DNA of 64,000 nt from Candidatus Nanosynbacter sp. HMT-352 (GCF_022819385.1 NZ_CP089290.1:707808-771807); one strand, 5' to 3'. Shown: positions 18,676-28,597, numbered from the stretch's first letter. Translations and numbers: made by a program. Notes: generated by a model not told the origin, from the sequence alone.

Positions 18676-20165
18676 TATTTAGCAAACTCAATTGCTCGCG
18701 TTTCGCGAATCACGTTAACCTTAATTGTGCCAGGATATTGCATTGTCGACTCAATTTTCGTCGCAATATCTCGCGCCAATTTAATCGCCGACAAATCATC
18801 AATCGTCTGAGGCTTCACGATCACACGAACTTCACGACCAGCAGAAATTGCATAGGCTTTATCAATTCCCTCAAAGCTGGTAGCGACATTTTCCAAATCG
18901 CGCATTCTCTCTGCAAAATTCTCAGCAGAAACGTTACGCGCACCTGGACGCGCAGCCGAAGCCGCGTCACAAACTCGAACAATAATTGCCTCTGGAGTCG
19001 TCGCTTCGATATCATCGTGGTGCGCTTCGATTGCGTGGACAATTCTCTCATCCATGCCATATTTACGAGCCAATTCCGCCCCAATGTGATGATGCTTGCC
19101 CTCAATTTTATGCGACACCGCCTTACCGACATCATGAAGAAGTGTAGCAATTTTCGTAATGCGCACGTCCGCACCAATTTCCTCAGCAATCATTCCAGCA
19201 ATTTGCGCCATCTCAGTCGAATGCTTCAAAACGTTCTGACCGAAGCTAGTACGAAACTTCAATTCACCAAGCAATAGCAGCATTTCCTTCGGAATTCCAA
19301 CTACACCAGTTTCGCGCATAGCATCTTCACCGGCTTGTCGAACCTCTTTTTCAATCTGTTTTTTAGCTTTAGCAACCACCTCTTCAATGCGCGCAGGATG
19401 AATACGACCATCCTTCATCAACATCTCAAGACTCAAGCGAGCCACTTGTCGGCGAACAGGATCAAAACTCGACAAAATAATCATGCCAGGTGTATCGTCA
19501 ACTAAAATATCGACGCCAGTTTCGCGCTGCAGCGCCTGAATATTACGCCCTTCCTTACCAATAATTCGACCCTTCATCTCGTCATCAGTCAACTTGACCG
19601 CAGTCACCGTGCGCTCAGCAGTCACTTCACTACTCATTCGCTCCATTGCGGTCACGAGGATCATTTGCGCCCGTTCTTCAGCGTCATCCATTGCGTCATG
19701 TTGTAGTTTCGACACCAAACCGACCAAGTCTTGCTTAATGTCGCGCTCGGTCATCTGCATCAATTTATCTGCGGCATCCTTCTTTTTCAGGCCAGCGATT
19801 TTTTCAAGCTTTTCCTGCTGCCTGGAGCGGATGTCGCGAATTTCATTTTTAAGATTATCAACTTCATCCTCATGCGCGCGCAATTTTTCTGCTCGTCGAT
19901 CAAGCTCTTCCAGCTTATTGTCCAGAGTCTTCTCGCGATCCGCCAAACGATTTTCGGTCTTTTGCCACTCCTTGCGACGTTCATTTTCAATCTTAAGCGC
20001 CTCATCCTTAGCCTTAAGGACGATGTCGCTCGCCTTAGTTTTCGCATCTGCCAGATCTCGCTCAATCTGATTTTTACCGTTAATTTGGCGAGTTCTCTGG
20101 TATCCAACAAGACCAGCAGCACCCGCGCCAGCTCCAACAGCCGCGGCAATAATTACTTCTATCAT
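18675..20165 (-). CDS. rny: Ribonuclease Y
   Basis: 496 aa, membrane-anchored endoribonuclease that starts mRNA decay. A single N-terminal helix (IEVIIAAAVGAGAGAAGLVG), a coiled coil rich in K/E to about residue 160, a KH domain (GRIIGKEGRNIQALQRETGVDI) and an HD domain (HSTEMAQIAG, IATLLHDVGKA, IEAHHDD) are all present. ATG 20165 was chosen because AAGGA sits 6 nt upstream; the ATG at 20171 would be too close to it. Confidence 0.95.
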   Translation of the reverse strand: MIEVIIAAAVGAGAGAAGLVGYQRTRQINGKNQIERDLADAKTKASDIVLKAKDEALKIENERRKEWQKTENRLADREKTLDNKLEELDRRAEKLRAHEDEVDNLKNEIRDIRSRQQEKLEKIAGLKKKDAADKLMQMTERDIKQDLVGLVSKLQHDAMDDAEERAQMILVTAMERMSSEVTAERTVTAVKLTDDEMKGRIIGKEGRNIQALQRETGVDILVDDTPGMIILSSFDPVRRQVARLSLEMLMKDGRIHPARIEEVVAKAKKQIEKEVRQAGEDAMRETGVVGIPKEMLLLLGELKFRTSFGQNVLKHSTEMAQIAGMIAEEIGADVRITKIATLLHDVGKAVSHKIEGKHHHIGAELARKYGMDERIVHAIEAHHDDIEATTPEAIIVRVCDAASAARPGARNVSAENFAERMRDLENVATSFEGIDKAYAISAGREVRVIVKPQTIDDLSAIKLARDIATKIESTMQYPGTIKVNVIRETRAIEFAK

Positions 20166-20283
20166 TATCATTCCTTTCCGATCAGCCGCCCCTGAGTATT
20201 CGTCTCAAGGAAAAATATCAACAGCCAATCAACTTCAAACTATCTAATTCGGCGAATCAAAAATCACAAACCGCCGTAATTTA

Positions 20284-20289
20284 ATTATA
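20284..20289 (-). promoter_or_regulatory. -10 box and long leader of rny
   Basis: TATAAT on the minus strand, preceded by GTG. The leader to the rny start is about 110 nt, unusual beside the leaderless neighbours. It can fold locally (CGGCG near its 5' end with CGCCG about 20 nt later), which may matter because RNase Y is autoregulated in some bacteria (inference). Confidence 0.45.
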
Positions 20290-20318
20290 CACGGTTTTGA
20301 CGGTTTGGGCGATAAAAA

Positions 20319-20693
20319 TTATTTTCGCGGCGCAGTGATATTCGCAGCAGCACCGTACTCTGGCATAACAATTTTTTCATTCTCACCAGAACTCAATTTA
20401 TCCAAAGCCAAATCACGCCAATTGTCGCCCATCGCACTAACAATAGGAATATCCAAGCTGTCCGCCAAGGTATTCACAACCGTCAAACCAATTCTCAGCC
20501 CCGTAAAACTTCCTGGTCCTTTCATCACGCCAATGCCGCTTATCAGGTGCAAATCGCCAGTCTTTTCTTCCAAAAATTTCAACAAATTCCGCGCCAACGT
20601 TCGCCCAGCTTCCCATTCAAAATCCTGACGATTTTCTCCATTGACTATTGTCAAAAAACATGTTGATGTTGAAGTGTCCAATAAAATTATCAC
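20319..20693 (-). CDS. tsaB: tRNA threonylcarbamoyladenosine factor TsaB, short form
   Basis: 124 aa. The N-terminal ASKHA half is clear: ILLDTSTSTCFLTIV and GIGVMKGPGSFTGLRIGLTV. Canonical TsaB is about 230 aa, so the C-terminal half is missing. With TsaD and TsaE it takes part in t6A37 formation. The start is GTG overlapping the tsaE stop as GTGA. The stop looks natural, and the short form may suffice for TsaD dimerisation, as suggested by its conserved N-terminal domain. Confidence 0.82.
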   Translation of the reverse strand: MIILLDTSTSTCFLTIVNGENRQDFEWEAGRTLARNLLKFLEEKTGDLHLISGIGVMKGPGSFTGLRIGLTVVNTLADSLDIPIVSAMGDNWRDLALDKLSSGENEKIVMPEYGAAANITAPRK

Positions 20694-21148
20694 GCCATAT
20701 TCTCCTTTATTTTTCCAAAAAGTTCATCAGATTTTTTGCCGCCAGGATGAAATTCCACAAGCCGCCCTTCTTCGCTAGTCGCAGTAATTTTTATCACCAA
20801 CCGATCACTCGGTAATGCATCATCGACAGCGCCAGCCCATTCAACTACAACCACCGAATTAGAAGCCGCCACTTCGCGAATCTCCTCGCTCATAATTCCA
20901 GCATTTCCCAATCTATAAAAATCGTAATGCGCCAAACTCAAACCGCGAGGCGAATCGTACACACGCGAAATCGTGAAAGTTGGACTCTGAACTGGCTCGT
21001 TGATCTCTAAAGCTTGCGCAATTCCCTTCGTCAACGTGGTTTTCCCTGCGCCAATATCACCAACCAATTCCAAAACTTCTCCACCAGAAACAGCCCGACC
21101 AATTGCCGCGCCCAATTCTCGCATTTTCTCTTCACTAGAAATATTCAC
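20690..21148 (-). CDS. tsaE: tRNA threonylcarbamoyladenosine ATPase TsaE
   Basis: 152 aa, P-loop ATPase. Walker A is GDIGAGKTTLTKGIAQAL, followed by SPTFTISRVY and the switch-like HYDFYRLG. The start codon is GTG at 21148, supported by a TATAAT box (21155-21160) exactly 6 nt upstream, so leaderless. Co-transcribed with tsaB; divergent from pilB. Confidence 0.92.
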   Translation of the reverse strand: MNISSEEKMRELGAAIGRAVSGGEVLELVGDIGAGKTTLTKGIAQALEINEPVQSPTFTISRVYDSPRGLSLAHYDFYRLGNAGIMSEEIREVAASNSVVVVEWAGAVDDALPSDRLVIKITATSEEGRLVEFHPGGKKSDELFGKIKENMA

Positions 21149-21208
21149 TCTTTTATTATACTATGCTAGCTTTTTTTTGGCGATGATAGTACAATAACCA
21201 TAAGAGTT

Positions 21209-22987
21209 ATGCGTGTTTCAGACCAGACAATTGAGAGTATTCTGAAACAAGGTGGGGTTGTTGATGAGCCGCAGCTTGCTGATTTGAAATTGATCGCTGA
21301 ACGGTCGAAGCAAACATTGCAAGAGACCGCTATTGAACAAAAAGTCATTTCTGAGGAAGATTTGACAAAGTTGATCGGCGATTATATCGGTGTGCCTTTC
21401 GTGCGAATTGAGCCAAAGGATATTCCCGAAGATGTATTGAAACGAATTCCTGAACATATCGCGCGCCAGTATAATGTTGTGCTTTTTGAAAAAAACGAGG
21501 ACGATAGTTTGTCGCTTGCGATGGAAGACCCAGACGACGTACAGGCGCTTAACTTTATTCAGAAAGAAATTGTCTACAACACTAAGGTTTTCCTAGCGAC
21601 AAAAAGCAACATTTTGGACTGTTTGGAAAATTATCGCGGCAATATCAATGCCGAGCTCGACGAAGTTATTGCAGTGCAAAAAGACGCTTCCGCCGAAGAC
21701 CAAAACGTTAGCCAAGATGATTTTGCGGAAAATTCACCAATTGCCCAAACTGTTAATTTGTTGCTGGAATATGCCATAAAATCCAACGCTTCCGACATTC
21801 ACATTGAGCCGCGCGAAGATTATGTTCAGGTTCGTTATCGAATTGACGGTGTTTTGAAGGAAGTTAATAAATTGCCACGAAACGTTCACGGCGCTTTGGT
21901 GAGCCGCATTAAAATCCTCTCCAATCTGAAAATTGACGAACGCCGCGTGCCGCAGGACGGTCGATTTAAGATAAAAGTTTCAGGAAAACAATACGCGCTT
22001 CGCGTTTCGACATTGCCAATCGCTGACGGCGAAAAAGTGGTCATGCGTATCTTGGACGAATCGAACCAGGCTGTTAAACTGGATCAGCTTGGCTATTGGG
22101 GTCTGTCGCTCGCAACGGTAAAGGATGCAATGGCCCAGCCGAACGGAATGATCCTGGTGACTGGGCCGACTGGATCGGGAAAATCAACCAGCTTGTTTAG
22201 CGTCTTGTCTGAACTCAATACTCCAGATGTCAATATTTCCACAATTGAAGACCCAGTAGAATATAAAATTCCTGGCGTAAATCAAACCCAGACCAATGCC
22301 AAAGCCGGGATGACTTTCGCCTCAGGACTAAGGGCACTACTTCGCCAAGACCCAAATATCATTATGGTCGGAGAAATTCGCGATGGCGAAACCGCAAACC
22401 TTGGTGTTCAGGCGGCGCTGACTGGACACTTAGTGTTCTCCACTCTACACACAAATAACGCTGCAACATGTTTGCCACGTCTGCTGGATATGGGAATTGA
22501 ACCATTTTTGATCGCTTCAACCGTGAAGGCGGTGATTGGACAGCGACTAGTTAGGCGCCTGTGTATGAATTGCCGCCAAGAATATACTCCAAACGAAGAA
22601 GAAATAAAGTATATCACCGAGATGTTTAAGATAGACGACAAGTCAATTAAGAAAATCCACAATCTCGAAGAACAGGCTTTTGAGGATAAAATTGGTGGCG
22701 ACACGCCTATGGGGTCAACCGATTCAGGAATTGAACGATTATGGAGGCCGAACCCAGAAGGCTGCGATGAATGTGGACATAATGGATTCAAGGGGCGTGT
22801 TGGTATTTATGAGGTTCTGGGAATATCCATCCCTATCCAAAAAATGATTACCGCCAATGCCACCAGCAACGATATTCAAGACCAAGCGATTTCCGAAGGC
22901 ATGGTGACAATGCAGATGGACGGACTTATTAAATCACTGCGCGGGATCACCACCGTGGACGAAGTTTTGAGGGCAACAAGGGAGTAA
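21209..22987 (+). CDS. pilB: Type IV pilus extension ATPase PilB
   Basis: 592 aa, GspE/PilB family hexameric motor. An N-terminal MshEN domain (about 1-150) precedes the ATPase core: Walker A GPTGSGKSTS near residue 320, Asp box ISTIEDPVEY, Walker B IIMVGEIRDGETA, and the His box STLHTNNA. A zinc site has CMNC and CDEC (about residues 452 and 517), as in PilB. TACAAT lies 13 nt before the ATG, giving a leader of only a few nucleotides. It leads pilB-C-M-N-O. Confidence 0.94.
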   Translation: MRVSDQTIESILKQGGVVDEPQLADLKLIAERSKQTLQETAIEQKVISEEDLTKLIGDYIGVPFVRIEPKDIPEDVLKRIPEHIARQYNVVLFEKNEDDSLSLAMEDPDDVQALNFIQKEIVYNTKVFLATKSNILDCLENYRGNINAELDEVIAVQKDASAEDQNVSQDDFAENSPIAQTVNLLLEYAIKSNASDIHIEPREDYVQVRYRIDGVLKEVNKLPRNVHGALVSRIKILSNLKIDERRVPQDGRFKIKVSGKQYALRVSTLPIADGEKVVMRILDESNQAVKLDQLGYWGLSLATVKDAMAQPNGMILVTGPTGSGKSTSLFSVLSELNTPDVNISTIEDPVEYKIPGVNQTQTNAKAGMTFASGLRALLRQDPNIIMVGEIRDGETANLGVQAALTGHLVFSTLHTNNAATCLPRLLDMGIEPFLIASTVKAVIGQRLVRRLCMNCRQEYTPNEEEIKYITEMFKIDDKSIKKIHNLEEQAFEDKIGGDTPMGSTDSGIERLWRPNPEGCDECGHNGFKGRVGIYEVLGISIPIQKMITANATSNDIQDQAISEGMVTMQMDGLIKSLRGITTVDEVLRATRE

Positions 22988-22991
22988 CATT

Positions 22992-24218
22992 ATGCCAATT
23001 TTTGAATATTTGCTTGTCAATAAAAAGAAAGAGACCGTCTCTTCAACGATTGAAGCGGCCGACAAACTGTCTGCTATTAACAATTTGAGGTCACGCGGAC
23101 AATTGATAAAAATTGAAGAAAAAGGCGCAAAAAAAGAGCTTAGTTTTTCTTTCGGCAAGAAAAAGAAAGGCGCCAAGACCGAAGAATTGGTGATGTTTAC
23201 TCGCCAATTAAGCGCCATGGTTTCAGCTGGCGTTCCTATTCTTCGTTCCCTTAACTCTATGGCAAAACACGCCGAAAGCGCCAATTTCCGAGACACGATC
23301 AACGCCGTGATTAAAGACATTGAAGGTGGTATGTCTTTTGCGGATGCCCTGAGCAAACACCCAGAAACCTTCAATGATATTTACGTGAACATGGTTGCTG
23401 CGGGTGAAACTGGAGGTATTTTGGATGACATCTTAAAGCGCCTGGCCCTACAACAAGAAAAAAACTCATCCATGAAGAAAAAAATTAAAGGCGCCATGAC
23501 GTACCCGATCGTACTTTTAATCATTACGATTATTGCCTTCTTTATCCTGATGATCTTCATTATTCCAGTCATCGGTAAAACCATTAAAGACATGGGCGGA
23601 CCTGACGCCAAATTGCCACTTCTTACTGAGATTATGCTCGGAATTAGCGATTTTGTAGTGTCGTTTTGGTATATAATCATTCCAATATTTGCCGGAAGCA
23701 TTTGGCTATTGATTCGCTATATTAAAACTCCAAAAGGTCGCGTAAAATTTCACAATATTATCATCAAAGTTCCAGCTGTCGGTCCAATTGTTAAGAAGGT
23801 GGCAATCGCCCGCTTTACTCGAACCTTCTCCGCTCTTATTGGTGCGGGTGTGGCTGTACTTGAAGCGCTGGATGTAACTTCGCGCGCTGTCGGAAATGTC
23901 GCCTACGAAAAGTCCCTAAAAGAAGCCACCAGGCGAGTCCAAAACGGTGAAGTTTTATCAAAAATTATCGCAGAGCAGGACGATTTATATCCGCCAATCG
24001 TAGCACAGATGTTGTCTGTCGGTGAAGAAACTGGACAAACAGACAAGGTTCTGGTTAAAGTCGCTGACTTTTACGAGGAAGAGGTCGATACCGCGATTGA
24101 CGGCGTTAGCTCTATTATTGAGCCGGTGATGATCGTTGCTATGGGTATTGTTATTGCCCTGGTGGCGGTTAGTGTTATGGGTCCAATTACAAGTATGGCG
24201 GGTCAAGTTAAGGAATAA
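22992..24218 (+). CDS. pilC: Type IV pilus inner-membrane platform protein PilC
   Basis: 408 aa, GspF/PilC family. Two repeated T2SSF domains, with FTRQLSAMVSAGVPILRSL and ARFTRTFSALIGAGVAVLEAL as the repeat starts, and three transmembrane regions (IVLLIITIIAFFILMIFIIPV, the segment before IRYIKTPKG, and the C-terminal VMIVAMGIVIALVAVSVMG). It sits 4 nt after pilB behind GGGAG and forms the platform on which PilB acts. Confidence 0.93.
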   Translation: MPIFEYLLVNKKKETVSSTIEAADKLSAINNLRSRGQLIKIEEKGAKKELSFSFGKKKKGAKTEELVMFTRQLSAMVSAGVPILRSLNSMAKHAESANFRDTINAVIKDIEGGMSFADALSKHPETFNDIYVNMVAAGETGGILDDILKRLALQQEKNSSMKKKIKGAMTYPIVLLIITIIAFFILMIFIIPVIGKTIKDMGGPDAKLPLLTEIMLGISDFVVSFWYIIIPIFAGSIWLLIRYIKTPKGRVKFHNIIIKVPAVGPIVKKVAIARFTRTFSALIGAGVAVLEALDVTSRAVGNVAYEKSLKEATRRVQNGEVLSKIIAEQDDLYPPIVAQMLSVGEETGQTDKVLVKVADFYEEEVDTAIDGVSSIIEPVMIVAMGIVIALVAVSVMGPITSMAGQVKE

Positions 24219-24275
24219 TAGTTTTTCAAAAAAGCTTATGCTATAATACCGATATATAGGTGGGAAAATAATAAC

Positions 24276-25328
24276 GTGTCGAGCATATTTTATAGAAAAA
24301 AACCAATCATCGGCCTAGATATCAGCCGAACAAGCATAAAAGTAATGTCGATTGATAGAAATCGGATGCTGGTTCATGGATATGGATCGATCAACCTCGA
24401 TTCTCAAAAAAGCGACGGAAATTCTGCAGACAACACTGAATATTTGGCGCAGAATATCAAAACATTATTGAAGAAAAACGTCGTAGGACAAATTAACAGC
24501 AATCGCGTAGCGCTGGGTATACCAACTAACCGAACATTTTCGCGGACATTTAGCCTGCCTGTGAAAGAAGAAAGTAATATTCGCAGTGCGGTAAATTTGG
24601 AAGCCGAACAATACATTCCAGCTCCATTAGACTCTCTTTATTTGGACTATCGAATCATCAATCGCACGAAAGATGAACTTAGTGTGCTAATGTGTGCCGC
24701 ACCGAAGAAAATGATCGACAGTATGCTGGATGCCACAAAACAATGCGGCCTGGAAGTTGCAATAATTGAGCCAAACATCAGTGCGATCGCTAGGCTTCTG
24801 AAGCGCACGGAAGAGGGAATGCTCCCCACTATTATCGTCGACATAGGCACATCAACTACAGATATCGCGATTCTAGATTCTGACATACGAGTGACTGGCG
24901 GCCTAAATGTTGGCGGCTATTCGCTCACCTTAAATTTAGCTAAAAAAATGAATGTACCAATTGAGACAGCTCATCAATTTAAGGTATTAAACGGATTAAA
25001 TCCCGGCCCAAGGCAAGCCAGAATCGCAGGAGCCTTGCGCCCAAGTTTGGAAAAAATGACCAATGAAGTTAAGCGCGTTATGCGATATTACACAGACCGC
25101 TTCCCTGATGAGAAAAAAATTGAACAAGTTCTCATCGTTGGCGGTGGCGGCAACTTACCAGGAATCGGTGATTTTTTCACAAACGAATTATTAATGCCAG
25201 CACGCGTGGCAAGTCCGTGGCAAATGCTGAATTTCGATGGACTAGAGCAGCCGGCAAAACAGCTCCGTTCTCAGCTATCACCAGTCGCAGGACTAGCCTT
25301 AATCAAGCAGGAGGATATTTATGATTAA
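24276..25328 (+). CDS. pilM: Pilus assembly protein PilM
   Basis: 350 aa, actin-like ATPase fold of the SHS2/FtsA class that recruits PilN at the cytoplasmic face. The phosphate loops are IGLDISRTSIKVM near the N-terminus and IVDIGTSTTDIAIL around residue 190; GGGGNLPGI is the adenosine loop. The start is GTG, with GGTGGG upstream and TGCTATAAT about 30 nt further up, so a separate promoter inside the pilus cluster is likely. Confidence 0.9.
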   Translation: MSSIFYRKKPIIGLDISRTSIKVMSIDRNRMLVHGYGSINLDSQKSDGNSADNTEYLAQNIKTLLKKNVVGQINSNRVALGIPTNRTFSRTFSLPVKEESNIRSAVNLEAEQYIPAPLDSLYLDYRIINRTKDELSVLMCAAPKKMIDSMLDATKQCGLEVAIIEPNISAIARLLKRTEEGMLPTIIVDIGTSTTDIAILDSDIRVTGGLNVGGYSLTLNLAKKMNVPIETAHQFKVLNGLNPGPRQARIAGALRPSLEKMTNEVKRVMRYYTDRFPDEKKIEQVLIVGGGGNLPGIGDFFTNELLMPARVASPWQMLNFDGLEQPAKQLRSQLSPVAGLALIKQEDIYD

Positions 25329-25896
25329 CCTTCTCCCTCCTCAAGAAAAAAAGCAAATCAGCGCCGGACGAGTAAATGTCATCTTAAGACGGTACTGCAT
25401 CATATCATTGATATTTGCGGGCTTGCTATTCTTAACTATTGGCGGATTTTATCTGTTCTTAGAAAATAGTCGCACCTCAGCTCAAGCTAACATCGACGAA
25501 GGAAACGCTAAGCTTGCTCAATACCAATCGACACAAAAAGAAGTTAGCGAGTTTAAGAAAGACCTCGACTCAGCTAAGGCGATCATTAGCAGCGAGGCCC
25601 ATTACTCTACAATTATTCCAAAAATTGCACAATATATACCATCAGGCATGGTTTTGGATTCTCTAACACTAGACACTTCAGCGTTAGATAAACCATTGTC
25701 ATTAACAGCTCTTGGAAAAAATAAGGATGATGCTATTCGAATAAAAACTAGTTTAGAAAAATCAGAGATATTTAGCGACGTTCACCTGGAGACCGTTGTT
25801 TACAGCGGCGGCAACCAATCGTCAGACAAACCTGCGGATTATCCAATCACTATAACAATTAGCGTTACACCAAAGCCAGAGGTCTTAAAACAATGA
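25321..25896 (+). CDS. pilN: Pilus assembly protein PilN
   Basis: 191 aa, one transmembrane helix (IISLIFAGLLFLTIGGFYLFL). The N-terminus MINLLPPQEKK is the conserved PilM-binding INLLP motif. The rest is a coiled coil and a ferredoxin-like periplasmic fold. It overlaps pilM by 8 bp and pilO by 4 bp. Confidence 0.88.
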   Translation: MINLLPPQEKKQISAGRVNVILRRYCIISLIFAGLLFLTIGGFYLFLENSRTSAQANIDEGNAKLAQYQSTQKEVSEFKKDLDSAKAIISSEAHYSTIIPKIAQYIPSGMVLDSLTLDTSALDKPLSLTALGKNKDDAIRIKTSLEKSEIFSDVHLETVVYSGGNQSSDKPADYPITITISVTPKPEVLKQ

Positions 25897-26486
25897 AAAA
25901 AGTTCTAAATGCCAGTATCGCGCGAATTGTCCTGTCGTTATTATTGCTCATAATATTGTCAGCAATGGTAGGACTAGTTATTTTCGCCTACTCATTCCTA
26001 AGCAAAACATCAGAAGAAGTTGGGAAAATGCAAACAGAAGCAACTGCAGTTGATGCAAAAATACAAAGTTTGCTAGCGTCGAAATCTCAGCTCAATCGCA
26101 ATTCCGACACGGTTAAAAAAGCAAAGAATATCGTCTCAGAATCGAAACTTTATCAATATCAAAATCAGATCATCCAAGATCTAAATACCTACGCCGACCG
26201 CGCCGGCATTCCGATTAAAGCTTTCTCTTTCCAAAACGAACCAACAACTTCTGCTAAGACAGCGAAATCTAGCAAGCGGACACCCGCCAGCCCTGCTGGG
26301 GTGAAAAGCACCTTCGTATCAATTCAATTGGGAGATCATATAGATTACACGAAATTCCTACATTTCCTTAGTCTTATTGAAAAAAATGTCACCCGAATGC
26401 AGCTTTTAGGCGTGTCAATTTCCAGAGGTGCAAATAATCATGAAATATCAATCCAATCACTTGAAGTAAAGGTTTATACACGATGA
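25893..26486 (+). CDS. pilO: Pilus assembly protein PilO
   Basis: 197 aa, one N-terminal membrane helix (IVLSLLLLIILSAMVGLVIF), a coiled coil and a ferredoxin-like C-terminal domain ending VSISRGANNHEISIQSLEVK. PilO pairs with PilN to align the machine. The overlaps on both sides (ATGA) show tight coupling. Confidence 0.85.
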   Translation: MKKVLNASIARIVLSLLLLIILSAMVGLVIFAYSFLSKTSEEVGKMQTEATAVDAKIQSLLASKSQLNRNSDTVKKAKNIVSESKLYQYQNQIIQDLNTYADRAGIPIKAFSFQNEPTTSAKTAKSSKRTPASPAGVKSTFVSIQLGDHIDYTKFLHFLSLIEKNVTRMQLLGVSISRGANNHEISIQSLEVKVYTR

Positions 26487-26767
26487 GTCCATCAATATCA
26501 GAACAGCTCGAACCAATCGTAAAATCACTATCTAAATTCCTGTGGCGATTTCATGTGATAATATATAGCGTTGTCGTAATCGGAGGCGTAGCAATCGCGA
26601 TATTTCTTTTAAGCGGACTTTTAGCGGTTCCTACCGAAGAACCACAAACCGCATCAATAAGCTTCGATAAAAAAACCATGCAAATTATTAAAGACTTCCG
26701 ACCGTCAACTTCAGCAAACGACTCATTTAGTCTGCCAGCTGGTCGCTCCAATCCATTTGCCGAATAG
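26483..26767 (+). CDS. Short single-pass membrane protein, PilP-position
   Basis: 94 aa. One transmembrane helix (IIYSVVVIGGVAIAIFLLSGLL) and a short outer tail ending GRSNPFAE. The NPF-type ending resembles the conserved NPF of PilP-like proteins, but there is no lipobox and no room for the PilP beta domain, as expected without an outer-membrane secretin. The gene order after pilO supports a pilus accessory role (inference). Confidence 0.6.
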   Translation: MSPSISEQLEPIVKSLSKFLWRFHVIIYSVVVIGGVAIAIFLLSGLLAVPTEEPQTASISFDKKTMQIIKDFRPSTSANDSFSLPAGRSNPFAE

Positions 26768-26791
26768 AACGTAACCGTTTATAATATAGTT

Positions 26792-27379
26792 ATGCTTATA
26801 TCCGCAGATCGCTTCCTTGATATTCCCGTCATGAGTCTTCAGACGGGCTCCGAACTGGCGCGAACATCGCGGGAAATTATCAATCCGAAGAATTTGTCCA
26901 TAATCGCATATGAGCTCGAGGGGCGACTTTTGGACCAACATCCTAGCCTGCTTCGTATTGACGACGTCAGAGAAATTGGGCCGCTCGGTATGATTATCGA
27001 TTCAACCGATGAGATCATTGGCATTGATGACGTGATTGCTATAAAAGAAATTTATGACATCAATTTTACATTAAAAGACAAGTTGGTTATTGATGAAAAA
27101 AATAAGAAAATCGGAAAAGTTATCGGATATACGTTGGCGGCTGGGAATTTTATTATACAACAACTCCGAGTTCGGCGACCGTTCTTGAAAAGTTTTGGCG
27201 ACACAGAATTGCTTATTCATCATTCTCAGATTGTAAAAGTAACCGACGATAAAATTGTTGTAAAATCAGCAACCATCTCGCACATAGCCGAAAAAACACC
27301 TATTCCGCAGATAAATTCATACGAAAATCCATTTCGCAAGCAGCCTCGTCCGCAACCAGAATCTACAAAAGTCGATTAA
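26792..27379 (+). CDS. PRC-barrel domain protein
   Basis: 195 aa with two PRC-barrel-like modules, the first around DRFLDIPVMSLQTG and the second around DKLVIDEKNKKIGKVIGYTL, then a proline-rich, basic tail with NPFRKQPRPQPE. PRC barrels often tether RNA or cell-division factors. TATAAT (26780-26785) lies 6 nt before the ATG, so leaderless and separate from the pilus genes. The tail overlaps recX by 4 bp, convergent. The NPF in the tail echoes the preceding small pilus protein. Confidence 0.75.
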   Translation: MLISADRFLDIPVMSLQTGSELARTSREIINPKNLSIIAYELEGRLLDQHPSLLRIDDVREIGPLGMIIDSTDEIIGIDDVIAIKEIYDINFTLKDKLVIDEKNKKIGKVIGYTLAAGNFIIQQLRVRRPFLKSFGDTELLIHHSQIVKVTDDKIVVKSATISHIAEKTPIPQINSYENPFRKQPRPQPESTKVD

Positions 27380-28029
27380 TCATTTGGGTTTTCAAGAGCC
27401 TTCTTAATGTCGTCGTAAGAAAAACCCTGCCTAGCCAAATATTGCATAAACTTCTGTTGGTTGCTATATCGATAACGTTTTTTAGTAATAATCTTCCGCA
27501 ATTCCTCGTCATCAGAGCGAATATTCTCTTTAACTAACGACTCAATCGTTGTATTATCAATTCCCTTTTGCGCCAGTTCCAATTTCAAACGGCGAATACT
27601 GGCGCCTTTTTTCATGAACCGCTGCTCAAACCAAAATCGAGCAAATTTTTCATCGTCCAAATATTTTTTCTCAATAAGACGATCCAAGACGCGCTCAGTA
27701 ATCTCCGGCTTCACTCCGGGGCGTTCAATAATTTTTCCAGTTTTCGCTGAACGTCGACGAGTGGTTAGTGTCTTCTTGCGCAGATAATCGCGCACTTCTT
27801 TGATGGCTCGCGGACGCATTAAGCAGTATTCTATAGACCTAGCATACAACTTGCCAAACTGGCTATCGTCTTCTAGTTTCGAAATTTCCTCTTCCGTATA
27901 TTCGCGACCAATCTTAATACCCAGCTCGCCGACCTGAAATACGTCCAAGCTAAAACGATATTTCCCGTCAACGCTTACATTGACACGATTTTTATCACGA
28001 GCCTGAAGAGAAATATCGGTGATTTTCAT
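27376..28029 (-). CDS. recX: RecX regulator of RecA
   Basis: 217 aa of tandem three-helix repeats: YCLMRPRAIKEVRDYLRKK, VLDRLIEKKYLDDEKFARFW and AQKGIDNTTIESL are RecX hallmarks. RecX caps and disassembles RecA filaments. The N-terminal extension starting MKITDISLQARDKNRVNVSV is the usual extra domain in Gram-positive-type RecX. TATAAT stands 6 nt before ATG 28029 (leaderless). Confidence 0.9.
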   Translation of the reverse strand: MKITDISLQARDKNRVNVSVDGKYRFSLDVFQVGELGIKIGREYTEEEISKLEDDSQFGKLYARSIEYCLMRPRAIKEVRDYLRKKTLTTRRRSAKTGKIIERPGVKPEITERVLDRLIEKKYLDDEKFARFWFEQRFMKKGASIRRLKLELAQKGIDNTTIESLVKENIRSDDEELRKIITKKRYRYSNQQKFMQYLARQGFSYDDIKKALENPND

Positions 28030-28072
28030 AAAACTATTATAACGCTAAAATTATACGCTAGCTACTGGTGGA

Positions 28073-28597
28073 CTATTCGATCACCTCAACCACTTTGCCA
28101 TGTACGCCGTTATAACAAGCAGCGGCACGCGGCTTAGTAATAGCCGGCAGTTGGCGCGGAATAGCGCTCATATCGACATCGCCAAGCGTACCAGCCTCAA
28201 CAATGCCAAGCGTAATGTGTGGGCGAAATCCATCGATATCCAGCCCCGGATGAATATCATCCAGCATTTCAAGCAACTTCCGACGTACTTCAATCATCCA
28301 GGAGGTTTTCTGTACGCGCAGTTCAACCCAAACACAGTTACCAGCTTCATCTGGCAAGAAGTTGACACCGTCAAGTACCAGTTTGTCTAGAGACGGCAGC
28401 GCGGCGGCAGCTAACTTGAGACGCGGTATATCCTGCTCAGTTACATTAATCAGTGTCACGTGTGGGATAAACTCACCAAAGTCAAGGTTCATTGTTTCTG
28501 ACAACTCGCGAAGATACGCATTTTGCTCATCATCAAAGACGAGACTGACTGACGCCATATGTTTTTCGACTGGATATGCAGTATCTGCTGCGCGCAT
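28073..28597 (-). CDS. 2'-5' RNA ligase-like 2H phosphoesterase
   Basis: 174 aa with two H-x-T motifs, PHVTLIN and PHITLGI, about 80 residues apart, the catalytic pairs of the 2H superfamily (LigT, AKAP18-like). These act on 2',3'-cyclic phosphate RNA ends or related nucleotides; the true substrate is unknown. The ATG overlaps the recA stop as TAATG, so it is expressed with recA. Confidence 0.8.
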   Translation of the reverse strand: MRAADTAYPVEKHMASVSLVFDDEQNAYLRELSETMNLDFGEFIPHVTLINVTEQDIPRLKLAAAALPSLDKLVLDGVNFLPDEAGNCVWVELRVQKTSWMIEVRRKLLEMLDDIHPGLDIDGFRPHITLGIVEAGTLGDVDMSAIPRQLPAITKPRAAACYNGVHGKVVEVIE